From: Neoceratodus forsteri
Taxonomy: Eukaryota > Chordata > Ceratodontiformes > Ceratodontidae
Reading direction: 5' to 3'
DNA: 64,000 nt
NCBI GenBank assembly: GCA_016271365.2
Contig: CM057456.1
Span: 889,944,001-890,008,000 of the forward strand
Position numbers and translations under genes: made by a program. Below the pieces are notes generated by a model that did no database searches, had not been told where the DNA came from, and saw only the letters and a list, made by a program, of their open reading frames with translations. Positions 33,956 through 43,985 of this stretch are shown one piece after another (the first letter of the stretch is position 1; every line of letters begins with the position of its first letter).

Positions 33956-34990
33956 AGGGTTTATTCAACTTTGATGCATATCTCGGGCATTGTTTGGAAT
34001 TTTTGCACCAAATTTTCAACATGGGGTTTTGGGACCCCTCCTCATGAATTCTGCCACTGTTATGACGTTAATCTGTCCTGAAAGGTGATTTTGCAGTCAC
34101 TGCATGGAATCACCTTTCAGGATCAATTAATGCAAGGATAGTGGCAGTGTTCATGAGGTGGGCTCTCAAAAAGCCTATGTTGCAAATCTAGTGGAAGAAA
34201 TCAAAAAAATGGCTGTTTTACGAGTGTGCATTGCGCAGTTGCTATGCACGCTCGTAACTTCGCGAATTCACAATATTTTCATGCCAGATTTTCAACATTG
34301 TCTTTTTTCTACACCTCCTTGTGAACATCATAGCTGTCATTTTTCACATCCTGGCTGAAATGTGCTTCCCCACTTCTGACTGCACGATAGCGCGGTCGCT
34401 GTGGGAAATCACTGTTCAGGGCAGATTACAAAAATGACAGTGGAACTGTTCATGAGCAGAGGTTGTTAAATGCCTATGTTGAAGATTTGGTGACAATACT
34501 CCATAAAATGACTGTGTTATGAGCGTGCATTGCGCAGTTTGCACACACGCTCGTAATATGCATTTGTAATTTTTTCACTGTGGATTTTTACCATTGCCAT
34601 TTTTCCACACCTCTTGATGAACAGTACAGCTGTCATTTTACATATCCTGCCCGAAATGTGTTTTCACATGTCCGGCGCAGAATAGCGCGGTTGATGTGCA
34701 AAATCACTTTTTGGAACAGTTTGAGGAAATGACAGTCACACTGTACATGAGCAGAGGTGCTAAAATGCCTATGTTGAAAATTTGGTCCCAAAAGTCCATA
34801 AAATGACTGTGTTACAAGTGTGCATTGCGTATTTCCCACGCACCCTTGTAACTTCACAAATTTGCAATATTTACATGCCACATTTTCAACGCTGCCATTT
34901 TTTAACACCTCCTTATGATCAGTACAGCTGTAATTTTTCACATCCTGCCCAAAATGTGTTTCCGCACTGCACTACCAAAGCCAATGCCAG
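33956..34990. repeat. About 297-bp satellite, three-plus monomers
   Basis: TGCATTGCG recurs at 34227, 34526 and 34821, a period of 295-299 bp. Each monomer contains a hairpin of the form ACGAGTGTGC...GCACGCTCGT (clearest at 34219-34254), a TGAACA...GACAGT segment and AAATCACCTTTCAGG-type arms. Relatives in reverse orientation lie at 47700-48076 plus 52079-52170, and again at 61800-62240. No coding content. Confidence 0.8.
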
Positions 34991-35129
34991 TGCGACAACA
35001 TTCAGCATTGACAAATGCTTGTTTTTTATTTCCTTATACTCCTGTCCAACCACTGAGCATGACTTCATTTGGCTTTTAACTAGCACTACCTCCCATCCTA
35101 TCAAGGTCCTCTTACCTGGGTCCTAGGGA

Positions 35130-35600
35130 CTCCTGGACCACCTGCAACACACCAGAGGCCAGCCCAGTGGTCTTTCTCCTGAGGCAGGGTTGCATGCAGC
35201 TTCTCTGTGTCCTTCCTACATGATCTGGTTAATTCCTAGCAGTGGTAAAGTCTGGAACATTATTCAGGCTCGAAGAGAGGCCCGATTGTGGACATGTGGG
35301 CAAGAGAGGTTTCATCTTCCTCTTGGGTGGCCATTATCCTTTGTTTCTGTTTCTGTTTCCCCCAATAGGAGTGAGTGTGTTTTGCTTTCAGTGATGTCAC
35401 TGTGCATGCTCCCAAGCATGGCTCATCAATGGCCACCACTATTCCTCCTCCTCAGATTCTGCAGTCTTGAGCTACCTTGCCCCCAGCCACCACCAAGAGT
35501 CGAGCACCATGACCCCCCCCACCCCAGAGGATGAGAGCAGTCCAATGAACACTTGATCTTCCTACCCCTGGCTGACCCTCTGACACTCCAAACTCATTCC
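35130..35600. repeat. GC-rich dispersed repeat, copy 3
   Basis: It shares CCCAGCCACCACCAAGAG (about 35485), GATGAGAGCAGTCCAATGA (about 35530), CTTGATCTTCC and GACCCTCTGACACTCC with copy 1 at 19.9-20.0 kb. The upstream half is less similar. It lies just before a tandem duplication and a 2A LINE, so it could be part of a LINE 5' region. Confidence 0.45.
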
Positions 35601-35603
35601 AGT

Positions 35604-35860
35604 GCCAGAAGCAGCACTTCTAGATCGAGAGGTGGGCCACCTGCTGCCTCCGGCCGCCGCCACCCTGACTCCACGGACAAAACCTGACCACCCTTGAGGT
35701 CCTCTCGCTTGGATTGCACCCCCAGGATCAGCACCAGAAGCAGCACTTCCAGATCGAGAGGCAGGCCACCTGCTGCCTCCAGCCACCACCGCCCCAACTC
35801 CACGGACAAAACCTGACCGCCCTTGCGGTCCTTTCACTTGGATTGCACCCCCAGGTATGG
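35604..35860. repeat. Two tandem 129-bp units
   Basis: Unit 1 (35604-35730) and unit 2 (35731-35860) begin CCAGAAGCAGCACTTC and end CTTGGATTGCACCCCCAGG, with a period of 129-130 bp and a shared ACTCCACGGACAAAACCTGA. This explains the repeated glycine- and arginine-rich motifs in minus-strand frames here. Tandem GC-rich monomers upstream of a LINE can act as promoters in other families; that role is only inferred. Confidence 0.8.
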
Positions 35861-36331
35861 CCGCTAGCTGAATTCGGGTGGCAAAACCACTGATTGGTGT
35901 GCCTTTTTACAGGTGGGTCCTCATTGGTCCACTCTCTGCCTCTCAGCCCTTTGGATTGGTGTGCCTTTTCTATGGGCTTTTGCACTGTTCCTTGGGTCTG
36001 AGGCAGGCCGCGGCTTGAATCTCTTTCTTCTCGGTGTTAAACCCTGCTGTAATTTTTCTCCCTCCACCCCACCCCCTCCCAGGCCCCCATTAAATACGTA
36101 ATTGCTCCACCCACCCTGTCTATCTCCCCTCTCCCATTGCTCAGGCATCTGAAGCTCCTCCTTCCTTCTACTGTCAGTCTCATGTTGCTCTTTCATATCA
36201 CTCTCAATAAACCTCAATCTTAGCTCCCTTTTCTGCACCACTATCTTTCTCTGATCTCTCACTTCCTTTTTCCCTGTCTCCGTCCTGACCTGGCATTTTT
36301 TCTTAGCCAGTACCTACAACTCTCTAATACC
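35861..36331 (+). other. Pyrimidine-rich leader upstream of LINE ORF
   Basis: Strongly C/T-rich on the plus strand (for example 36051-36090 and 36110-36180), running up to the ATG at 36332. Probably the 5' UTR of the following LINE. No splice or promoter motif was fixed. Confidence 0.4.
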
Positions 36332-36594
36332 ATGAAACTAACCATGTTACTGTCTCTTCTTATACCCTCTCTTGCTCTGCTCCACCTGTCCTTACTCTTC
36401 CTATTGCCCCCATGACTACCCAACTTTTCCAGCCCCACGATTACACATTCTCTAACCTTCTCCTACTGCCCTCTCGCTGTTATGACCCAACTCCACTTCT
36501 ATTAAATAGGCCCTGGCTCCAGATGGTTGCCTATGTACTTAAGCAATGTCCCCTAAATACAAAGACCCTATGTCCCCTCTTGTGACATAAACTT

Positions 36595-36654
36595 TGGTAT
36601 CTCATCATACTAGCCCTGCTGCTCTCTGGAGATATACATTCAAACCCTGGTCCA
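36595..36654 (+). other. 2A-like motif, variant, in LINE copy 2
   Basis: In frame with the endonuclease the sequence reads WYLIILALLLSGDIHSNPGP. It aligns with the copy 1 segment, but the Glu of the canonical DxExNPGP is His. GDxHxNPGP variants occur in LINE proteins of other animals. The loss of Glu usually lowers skipping in tested 2As, so activity is uncertain. Confidence 0.75.
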
Positions 36655-37351
36655 AACACCAACATACAGAATCCCCTCTCCTGTACCAAGGGCCTAACTA
36701 TCGTGCACCTTAACATCAGGAGCTTACTGCATAACTTTGCTGAACTACAAGCCTGGGTTGCCCTATACAAACCAGATATCATCTGCCTTACGGAATCCTG
36801 GCTAAAACCTCACATCCAGGACTCTCAGTGCTCACTCCCCTCCTACAATCTCCTGAGATTTGACAGACCTGCTCCTAAAAGAGGGGGTGGCACAGCCATT
36901 TAGTTTAAAGATCATTTACAGCTCTCCACTATCCCCTCATCTCCTCTAATCCACTGCAAAGCACTTCATGTCCTCCTTACACTTGGCTCCAAAAAGCTAC
37001 ATGTTGTCTGTGCCTACAATCCCCCATCCAGTGGCCAAAAAGGACTTGAAGAACTGCTTGATCAGGCCTCTATTGTATCTGGGAGAATTGAGGTACTTTT
37101 ACTTGGCAATCTCAAATTAAACTGGCTCAGAAACTGTCTTCATGTACTACAAGCCAAGATTCAAAGTTTCAACTTTTACCAGGTGATATGTGAACCCACT
37201 AGATCTGCCCTACACTCCAACTCTAGTACCCTGTTGGACTGGATAATGACCAGTCACCCAGAAAATATTATCTCCTCTGGCATACTATCAGATGCCATCA
37301 CAGATCACTCACCCACATTTTGTATATGTGGCAAAACCAGACACTCCCCTT

Positions 37352-37607
37352 CTTGTGAGAAAGTATTTTTTCACAGAGAGGGTTGTGTATGCATGGAACA
37401 GCCTCCCTGAGGAGATCGTGGAGTCAAGAACAGTGGAGGAATTCAAGAATGCATGGGACAGACATAAGGCAGTCCTAGTGGTGGGGTAGGAGGAAGTAAG
37501 CTGTTTGTTAACTAAGATCTGCAGCTTATCTGTTAGGTTGGAAAATGGGCAGACTAAGTGGGCCAAGCAGGCCTTATCTGCTGTCAAATTCTATGTTTCT
37601 ATGTTAA
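37352..37607 (+). mobile_element. CR1 3' end inserted in the LINE endonuclease
   Basis: About 255 bp of a CR1-B-type 3' end: EKVFFHREG..., then AWNSLPEEIVESRTVEEF and AWDRHKAVLV, then GGCAGACTAAGTGGGCCAAG and TTCTATGTTTCTATG. CCCCTTCTT before and CCCCGCTTT after could be a worn target duplication. The 288-codon frame from 37505 begins in this insert and continues into the host LINE, so it is a chance fusion. Confidence 0.85.
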
Positions 37608-40444
37608 GCCCCGCTTTATCACTTTTCGTAACTATTCAAATCTTGACCCACAATCCTTCCTGCTGGACATTGACGCTATTGACTGGACCCCCCCTTTTTA
37701 ACTCCAATGACCCACAGACTGCTCTAAATACATTCCTGACTCTCTTCCTGGAGGTTCAGGACAAGCATTGCCCCCTTATTACCCATCGGGGGAAAAATAA
37801 ACATACTCAGTGGCTAAAATCTGACCTTCTCTCCAAACTGAGACAGCGGGACAAATCCTGGCTCCACTACAAAAGCACAGGACTCCCAGCTGACTTCAGT
37901 TCCTACAGAACGCTCAGCAACTCATGTAAAAAGGAAATGAAAAGGGCTAAAAGTGCTTATTGCAAAGATCTTTTAACTAAATCATACGGTGGCCCCCAAA
38001 AATTCTGGTCCCATATAAAATGCTTCCTAGGATCAACTTCTACCCCCACTCCAACTGATATGTCCCTCAGTGGGGTCCGCTGTAATAATCCCTCCACCAC
38101 TGCTAACTTTTTCAATACCCAGTTCTCCAACCTCACTAACTATACCTCAACTTTCCCAGCCAGACCATACTCTTATGACCTGACTGATGTTGCTGGGCCC
38201 AAATTTCTTTTCAAATCTGTCACTCGCCTCGAAGTTCTAAGACTGCTCAATAGTATCTCTGATTTCACCTCTGCTGGGTCGGATAACCTTGAACCTAAAC
38301 TCCTAAAGCTAGCAGCCCCTCATACAGCAGCACCTCTTGTGAAAATTTTTTCCCCTCTCCCTCTGTCATAGCTATGTCCCTGTTATCTGGAAGACTGCCA
38401 GAATTACCCCTGTTTTCAAAAAAGGGGACCAGAAAAATCCCTCAAACTGTAGACCGATTGCCATATTACCTGTTCTTAGCAAAATCCTTGAAAAGCTCGT
38501 AGCTAACCAAGCTATTGACTTTCTACAGAAACTAAACCTTCTTACATCAGTGCAGCATGGCTTCCGCAAGGGTCACAGCACCACCACTGCCTTACTCAAA
38601 TTTACCTCTGATACCATAGCAGCCATGGACTCAGGTCTCCTAACAGGGGCAATCTTTATAGACATGACCAAAGCATTTGACCTTGTGGATTATCCTGTTC
38701 TTCTCACAACTCTAAGATCACTAGGTTTCTTACAGGGTGTGACTGCCTGGTTTGGCAGCTACTGTACCTGACAGATCACAAGCAACTTGTTAAATTTAAC
38801 TCCACCTTGTCAGATTATGCTACCATAAATATTGGTGTGCCACAAGGATCTATCCTCTGACCCCTGCTCTTCTCACTATTTATAAATGATATTACATCAA
38901 TCATCTCCAATACTGCTTTCCTGCTATATGCTGACGAAATCGTTTTGTACACCAGTTCAAAGAATATCTCTGAAATCAATCAATGACTCTCCAAAGACTT
39001 TATACAAATTGAAGAATGGTTGGTAAGAAAAAGGCTTGTCCTAAATGTCTAAAAAGACTCAAGCCATGCTGTTTGGCTCCAATGCTAAACATAAACTCGC
39101 CCAGCCCACCTTTAATGTCTCCACAAAGAATAGCTTGACTGTCATGGTTGTACCCTCTTTTAAGTATCTGGGTATCAAACTTGATCCTGCTCTCACTTTT
39201 GATCTTCATATCCAGCAGATGTGCAAGCTGACTAACATGAAACCCGGTATGGCCTACCGCTCTAGCTACGTACTCACTCCATCAGCTAGGCTTACCATAG
39301 CTCATGGCATACTACTTCTGTCACTCATGCATGGGGTGGCAGCATATGCCTCATCATGTAAGACCAGCTTTCAGAAGTGGGATATTGCATACAACAATAT
39401 CTGTAGATATGCGTCCTCCTCAAATTGACTAAAACACCACTGCCTCCTCTACACTGAGCTAGGATAGCTTTCTCTGGCAGCATCCCGAGATTATGCACTC
39501 TGCTCCATCATAGATAATATCATCTGAAATCAAATGCCAAAGCCTCTGGCAGAACTATTCCTTAACCAGACGTCCAGCTATGAACTACGCTCAGCAGCCA
39601 AAGCCCATGTCATTATCCCTAGACATCACTCCTCCAAAGGTGCTAGCACCTTCTCCTGCCATGCCCCGAAAAAATGGAACTCCCTCCCGCTAACTATTTG
39701 TCAGGCATCATCCCATGTCTCTTTCAAACTATTGCTGCATGATCATCTTACTGTCTCATGCTCTTGCTCCCACTTCAAACCCCCTTAACATAGCACTTCA
39801 ACCCAGAAGCCTTTCAGTGTTCCTTTCCTCAACCAACTGGTTCAGTACTGTCCTGTCTCTTAGCTTGTTACAATGTAACCTTATTATAATCCCTTACCTC
39901 ACCCCTTTTCTTTCTTTTATCCCCATACACTTCCTCCCTACCTCAATTACTCCTCATTTTTTATTTTGCATTCCATCTTCCTTGAATACCAGTTTGACAC
40001 TCTCATTTGTTCTAGCTTCAGTTGATGGCTACCACAATGTTGCTCATGATTTCTACTGTTTTTGCCCTCCCATATTTTTTCTATTGTTATATTTGTCTTC
40101 CAGAATCAATTGTATCTACTTGTATCCATTTGTTCCCATTACTTGCACTGTATTGCCATTTTATATGCGCCTACTGTTTATATGATTGTTATGTCATTTT
40201 GTTAAAAATGTTTTGTTTCATTTGTCAAAAATGTTTTGTTTCTGTAATCTCCCAGGTCGTGCCTAAAAATAGTCATTGCTATGGCTAGTGCACCCTACCC
40301 GGTCAACAAAAACTAAATAAATAAAAAAATAAACATTGCCAAACTCGGACTGTCGATGCCACAAGCTGTGGTGCTACAGCTGGGCTGGTGGTCAGCCTCC
40401 CTAAATATATTTTTATGTTAATTATGTTATTCTGTGTAAAACAA

Positions 40445-40700
40445 TGGTTTGAGAACTGGCTTCAGGACAGGAGGGAAGGCAAGGATTTAAATATTTAATA
40501 ATCTGTGTACATTGAAACAAGTAACCAGGGAGTAAAACAGGAATCTATATTGGGACCACCAGCTAAGTTTGCTAATGATAACAAAAAAGAAGGGGTTGTA
40601 TTTTAGCAGGAGGCAGATGGAGTGCAGAGGGGCCTAGACAGGCGTAGGACATAGACAGAAACATGACTGATGACCCTCAACATACAAGAAATGAAAAGTG
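40445..40700 (+). pseudogene. Small LINE RT scrap
   Basis: Translates as NQGVKQESILGPPAKF...NDNKK with stops, a degenerate GVPQGSILGP and FADDTK region. Too short to classify. Confidence 0.45.
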
Positions 40701-40704
40701 ATTT

Positions 40705-40740
40705 CATGAATGAATGAATGAATTTATTTATTTATATTTC
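40705..40740. repeat. (GAAT)n then (TTTA)n microsatellite
   Basis: Four to five GAAT units followed by TTTATTTATTTA. It may mark the worn tail of a minus-strand element. Confidence 0.8.
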
Positions 40741-40859
40741 AACAGAATGAAACCATGAGGTAGGACCTAATTTTTTTCAGGGTTTTTAGGGTCTGTTTAT
40801 GGGGTTGTTCTGCATGTCAAAAGTTACAGACAATACAATAATAGTAAGCAGAATAACAG

Positions 40860-42040
40860 CAATTAACTTAGGAACAGGACACAGAGAGCTGTGTTGGGGA
40901 ATTTCTTCTGACTTCCAGTGTTACTGCCCTGTGGTGTTCCCCAGAGCTCGGTCCTCTCGGCCATGTTGTTTGCAGTGTACATGGTGCCCCTTGGTGGGAT
41001 CATTAGATGCTATGGGCTAGAGCTTCACTGCTATGCAGCTGACACCCTACTGTACCTGACTTTTGCACTCCAGGATGCTCAGTGTGGTCAAGGTGCTTAG
41101 TATATGTTTGGACAACATCCAGGACATGATGTCATCAAACTGGTTGAGCCTCAGCCCTGACAAGACTGTGATTTTGTTGGTCAAACCAGGACATAGGGGA
41201 GAGTGGTGTCTGCTGAGACTGAGACTGGGCTTTGGCTCAGCTCATCTAGGTTTGTGGCTGCCACAATGTTGAGAAATCTGGGGGTCATTCTGGACATATG
41301 GGCTGGCATTTGAGGCTGTGGTGTTGGCAGTAGTCCAAAGTGGCACTTACCATCTGAAGAACATCAGTCAGATTAGATGCCTTATCCGCCTGGGACCTGA
41401 TGACATTGATACATGCATTTGTGACATTTTCTACTCGATTACTGTAATACTCTTTACTGCAGTATCAGTGGAGTTACACTATAGTTCCTGCAGGTGGTGC
41501 AGAATGCGATGGGGAAGCTACTGACCAGCATTTCATGGTCAAGTAATGTATCCCTGGTGCTGTGTGAACTGTACAGGCTGCTGGTTAAGTGATGTTTTGA
41601 AGTTGGTCTACTAGCATATAAGTCCATTCATGGTTAGATCTCCTGCATCATTATGTGCTCTTGCACTCTCTTCACTCCACTGAGATGGGTCTCTTAGCTT
41701 TACTGAGGGCCAGGTTAAAAACTTCAGGTGAACTGGCCTTCAGTAGTGCTGGCCCGGTCCTCTGGAATTCACTATGAGGGCCCATAGAGAGCCCCCCACA
41801 ATGAAATCCTTTAAAAGAGATTTAAAGACTGTTCCTCATAATCAAGCCTTTAGGGACTGATCTATCTTCCCCATCAATCTCCTTCCCAGCTGAGTTTTCT
41901 AGTCTTAATTGTTTTAACTGTCTGATTTATGTTATTGATGAAAATTAATTTATTTATTGACTGTCATTCCAGTACTTTATTGTAAGGCACCCTGGCCTCC
42001 AGGGAAGGGTGTTGGCGCGCATTATTTATTTATTTATTGA
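40860..42040 (+). mobile_element. L2 LINE, 5' truncated
   Basis: Codes in broken frames for GVPQSSVLSAMLFAVYMVPL, LHCYAADTLLYL (YADD changed to YAAD) and MSSNWLSLSPDKTVIL. It continues with HLKNISQIRCLI, then matches to the L2 C-terminus. The 3' end is TTGTAAGGCACCCTGGCCTC...TTGGCGCGCATT followed by (TTTA)n at about 42020. The PLGGIIR spacing after GVPQ and the tail wording are L2-like. The remnant has stops throughout. Confidence 0.8.
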
Positions 42041-43985
42041 AATGTTTCATCAGGAGGGCACACTGAACAACAAGTTGCTCATCCCACAGTGTAACTTGGG
42101 GGGAGGGGTTACATAGGGTTATGAAGGATGATCATTTACAATAGTATGTGGGTAGTACAAACAATACAACATGGTACGATTGTGCAACAGCTGGAACACG
42201 AGGTATTGCACAATAAACAGTAGAGGAACATTGGGTAAATTACAATACATGTCCAAAATCATACAAAAGAACATATGAACATACAAAACCTATAGAACCA
42301 TTTATAGTGCATGATTGTACCAGGAGCAGGCTCGAGGTAGTACACAAGTGCTGTTGGAGTAAAAAGGATGGGGTTAGGTTGTGCACACTGGTGACCCAGA
42401 AGGGCAGTTGGAGAAGAGAGGAAGGGAGAGGCAAGAACTGAATATGAGGAGAAGGGGTAGCCATTTCCTGATTTCCCCATTCAGGATATTGAGAACCCTG
42501 CTGGGGGGGTCATGGTAGGAAGGCAGAAACTGGGGACAGGTATTAAGGTGGGTTAAAGCAGGAACAGCTGAGGGAAAGGTAATTATGTAGGGCAGAGGTA
42601 AGGGAGTAGTTGGAGGAGGAGTGTTGTATTTCAGGGGAGAGGGAATTCCAGATTTTAGGGAAATGATGGGCGAAACCAGTCTGACCGATGAAGGTGGAGC
42701 GGTGAAGGACCATCAAGATACAGGCATCATTTGATCTGAGAGAGTGTGTGGGGGGAGGTGGAGTGGACAGAGAGGATGAGAGACAGGAGGGGAGCCCCCC
42801 CCCAAACCAGAATTTGGAGGTTAGTTTGGCACAGTGAGAGATGCGTCTGTGAGATAGTGGAAGCAAGGTTACAGAGCGATAGAGTTCACAGTGGTGGGAG
42901 CAGGAAGGGGAGTTGATAGCAGAGCAACAGAAGGAGTTAAAGAGAGTGTCCAACTTGGTCAGGGAAGATTTGGGAGCAGCACCATAGACTACGTTGCAGT
43001 AGTCAAAGATGGGGAGTATCATCTTCTGGACAATTTCACCCCTCGCAGTCAGCGGGATGCAACTTTGATTCCTGTACAGACCACCAAGCTTGGGGCGCAG
43101 TTTCTTCAGGATAGCATCGATATGCACAGAGACGTTGAGGTGCTGGTCCAGCCAAACTCCCAGATATCAAAATGAGGCGGTGTCCTCCAAGATGGTCCCA
43201 TCAAGGGTGTGTACGGTGGGTAGGGCCGGGAGTCTAAATAGTCTCTGCCTAGTGCCAAAGGTCATTGAGACTGTCTTCTTGACACTTAGAAAAAGCTGGT
43301 GAGAAGCAAACCAGAGCTGAACTTGGTTGAAGACATGCTGTAAGCTGGTTTGCACGGCAGCAGGGTTTTTGCCGGAACTGTACAAAACAGAATCATCAGC
43401 GTATATGTGGATAGAAGAGGATAAGCAGGCTGTGGGATGATCATTAAGGAAAATGGAGAAGAGTAGGGGACCAAGCACTGAGCCCTGAGGGACACCAGTG
43501 TTGATGGGGAGTGGAGGGGAAATGGAATCAAGGATTCTCACCAACTGGGTCCTGCCAATGAGGTAGGATTTAAACCAGTTCATGGCTGATGGAACTAGGC
43601 CAGCTGAGAAGAGTGAATCAAGAAGCAGGGGATGGGAAACAGTGTTGAAAGCTTTGGCTAGGTCAACAAAGATGGCAGAGGTAATAAGGCCATCATCCAT
43701 CCCTGAAAGGATGGAGTCAATAAGCCTGAGGAGGGAGGTGGTTGTTGAGTGGTTCTTCCGAAAACCAGATTGGAAGGAGGTAAAGAAGGAGGAATCAGAG
43801 AGGAATGGTGATAGTTGAGAGAGAACTAAATGTTCTTGAAGCTTGGCAAAGGTAGGAAGGAGGGAAATGGGGTGATAATTGCCAGGAGTGGATGTGTCAC
43901 CATCCTTGGGGAGAGGAAGGACTACAGCATGTTTCCAGGATGAGGGTACTTGGGCAGAAATAAAGGACAGGTTAAGGATTAAGGA
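42040..43985 (-). mobile_element. Minus-strand LINE, 5' truncated, RT part
   Basis: The 3' end adjoins the L2 tail at about 42040 and the truncation is near 43985, where TTAAGGATTAAGGATTA marks the edge. The coding region, 43960-42543, is nearly open with one break near 43165: NYHPISLLPTFAKLQEHL, AIFVDLAKAFNTVSHPLL (motif A Asp kept), GVPQGSVLGPLLFSIFLND and IYADDSVLYSS (motif C intact). FDYCNVVYGAAPKSSL and KIWNSLSPEI precede a terminal CSCFNPP. That terminus relates it to the 2A LINE, but the 3' tail differs, so it is a sister family. Both RT catalytic motifs are kept. Confidence 0.85.

Larger units (their letters stand above)
36332..39788 (+). pseudogene. Endonuclease-reverse transcriptase ORF, broken copy 2
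   Basis: The ATG at 36332 opens a 27-codon hydrophobic leader (LLSLLIPSLALLHL) that ends in a stop. The frame holding the 2A-like motif then runs on into the endonuclease: VHLNIRSLLHN, LTESWLKPHI (Glu kept), LLGNLKLNW (Asp of GDLNLNW changed to Asn) and ITDHSPTF (His kept). Linker and RT follow: CRPIAILPVLSKILEKLV, QHGFRKGHSTTTALL, IFIDMTKAFDLVDYPVL (motif A intact), GVPQGSIL with a stop beyond, and YADEIVLY (second Asp of YADD changed to Glu). FKYLGIKLDPAL and KWNSLPL mark the C-terminal part. Several stops, one insertion and two altered catalytic residues make it inactive. Confidence 0.87.
36332..40325 (+). mobile_element. LINE with endonuclease, RT and 2A peptide, copy 2
   Basis: A 4-kb plus-strand relative of the 3.85-7.6-kb LINE. 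Order: hydrophobic leader (36332), 2A-like motif (36613-36654), endonuclease (36690-37345), a CR1 tail insertion (37352-37607), rest of the endonuclease and linker (37608-38370), RT (38380-39430), C-terminus ending CSHFKPP (39788), pyrimidine-rich 3' UTR, and the tail GGTCGTGCCTAAAAATAGTC...ACCCGGTCAAC then AAATAAATAAA at 40255-40325. Both ends are recognisable, so this is the most complete copy of the family in the window. Confidence 0.88.

Noticed and set aside
35562..35985. Glycine- and arginine-rich repeated protein
   Set aside because: It is the minus-strand translation of a two-unit tandem repeat.
37505..38371. 288-codon ORF as a single gene
   Set aside because: The first roughly 35 codons are a CR1 3' tail and the rest is the host LINE linker.
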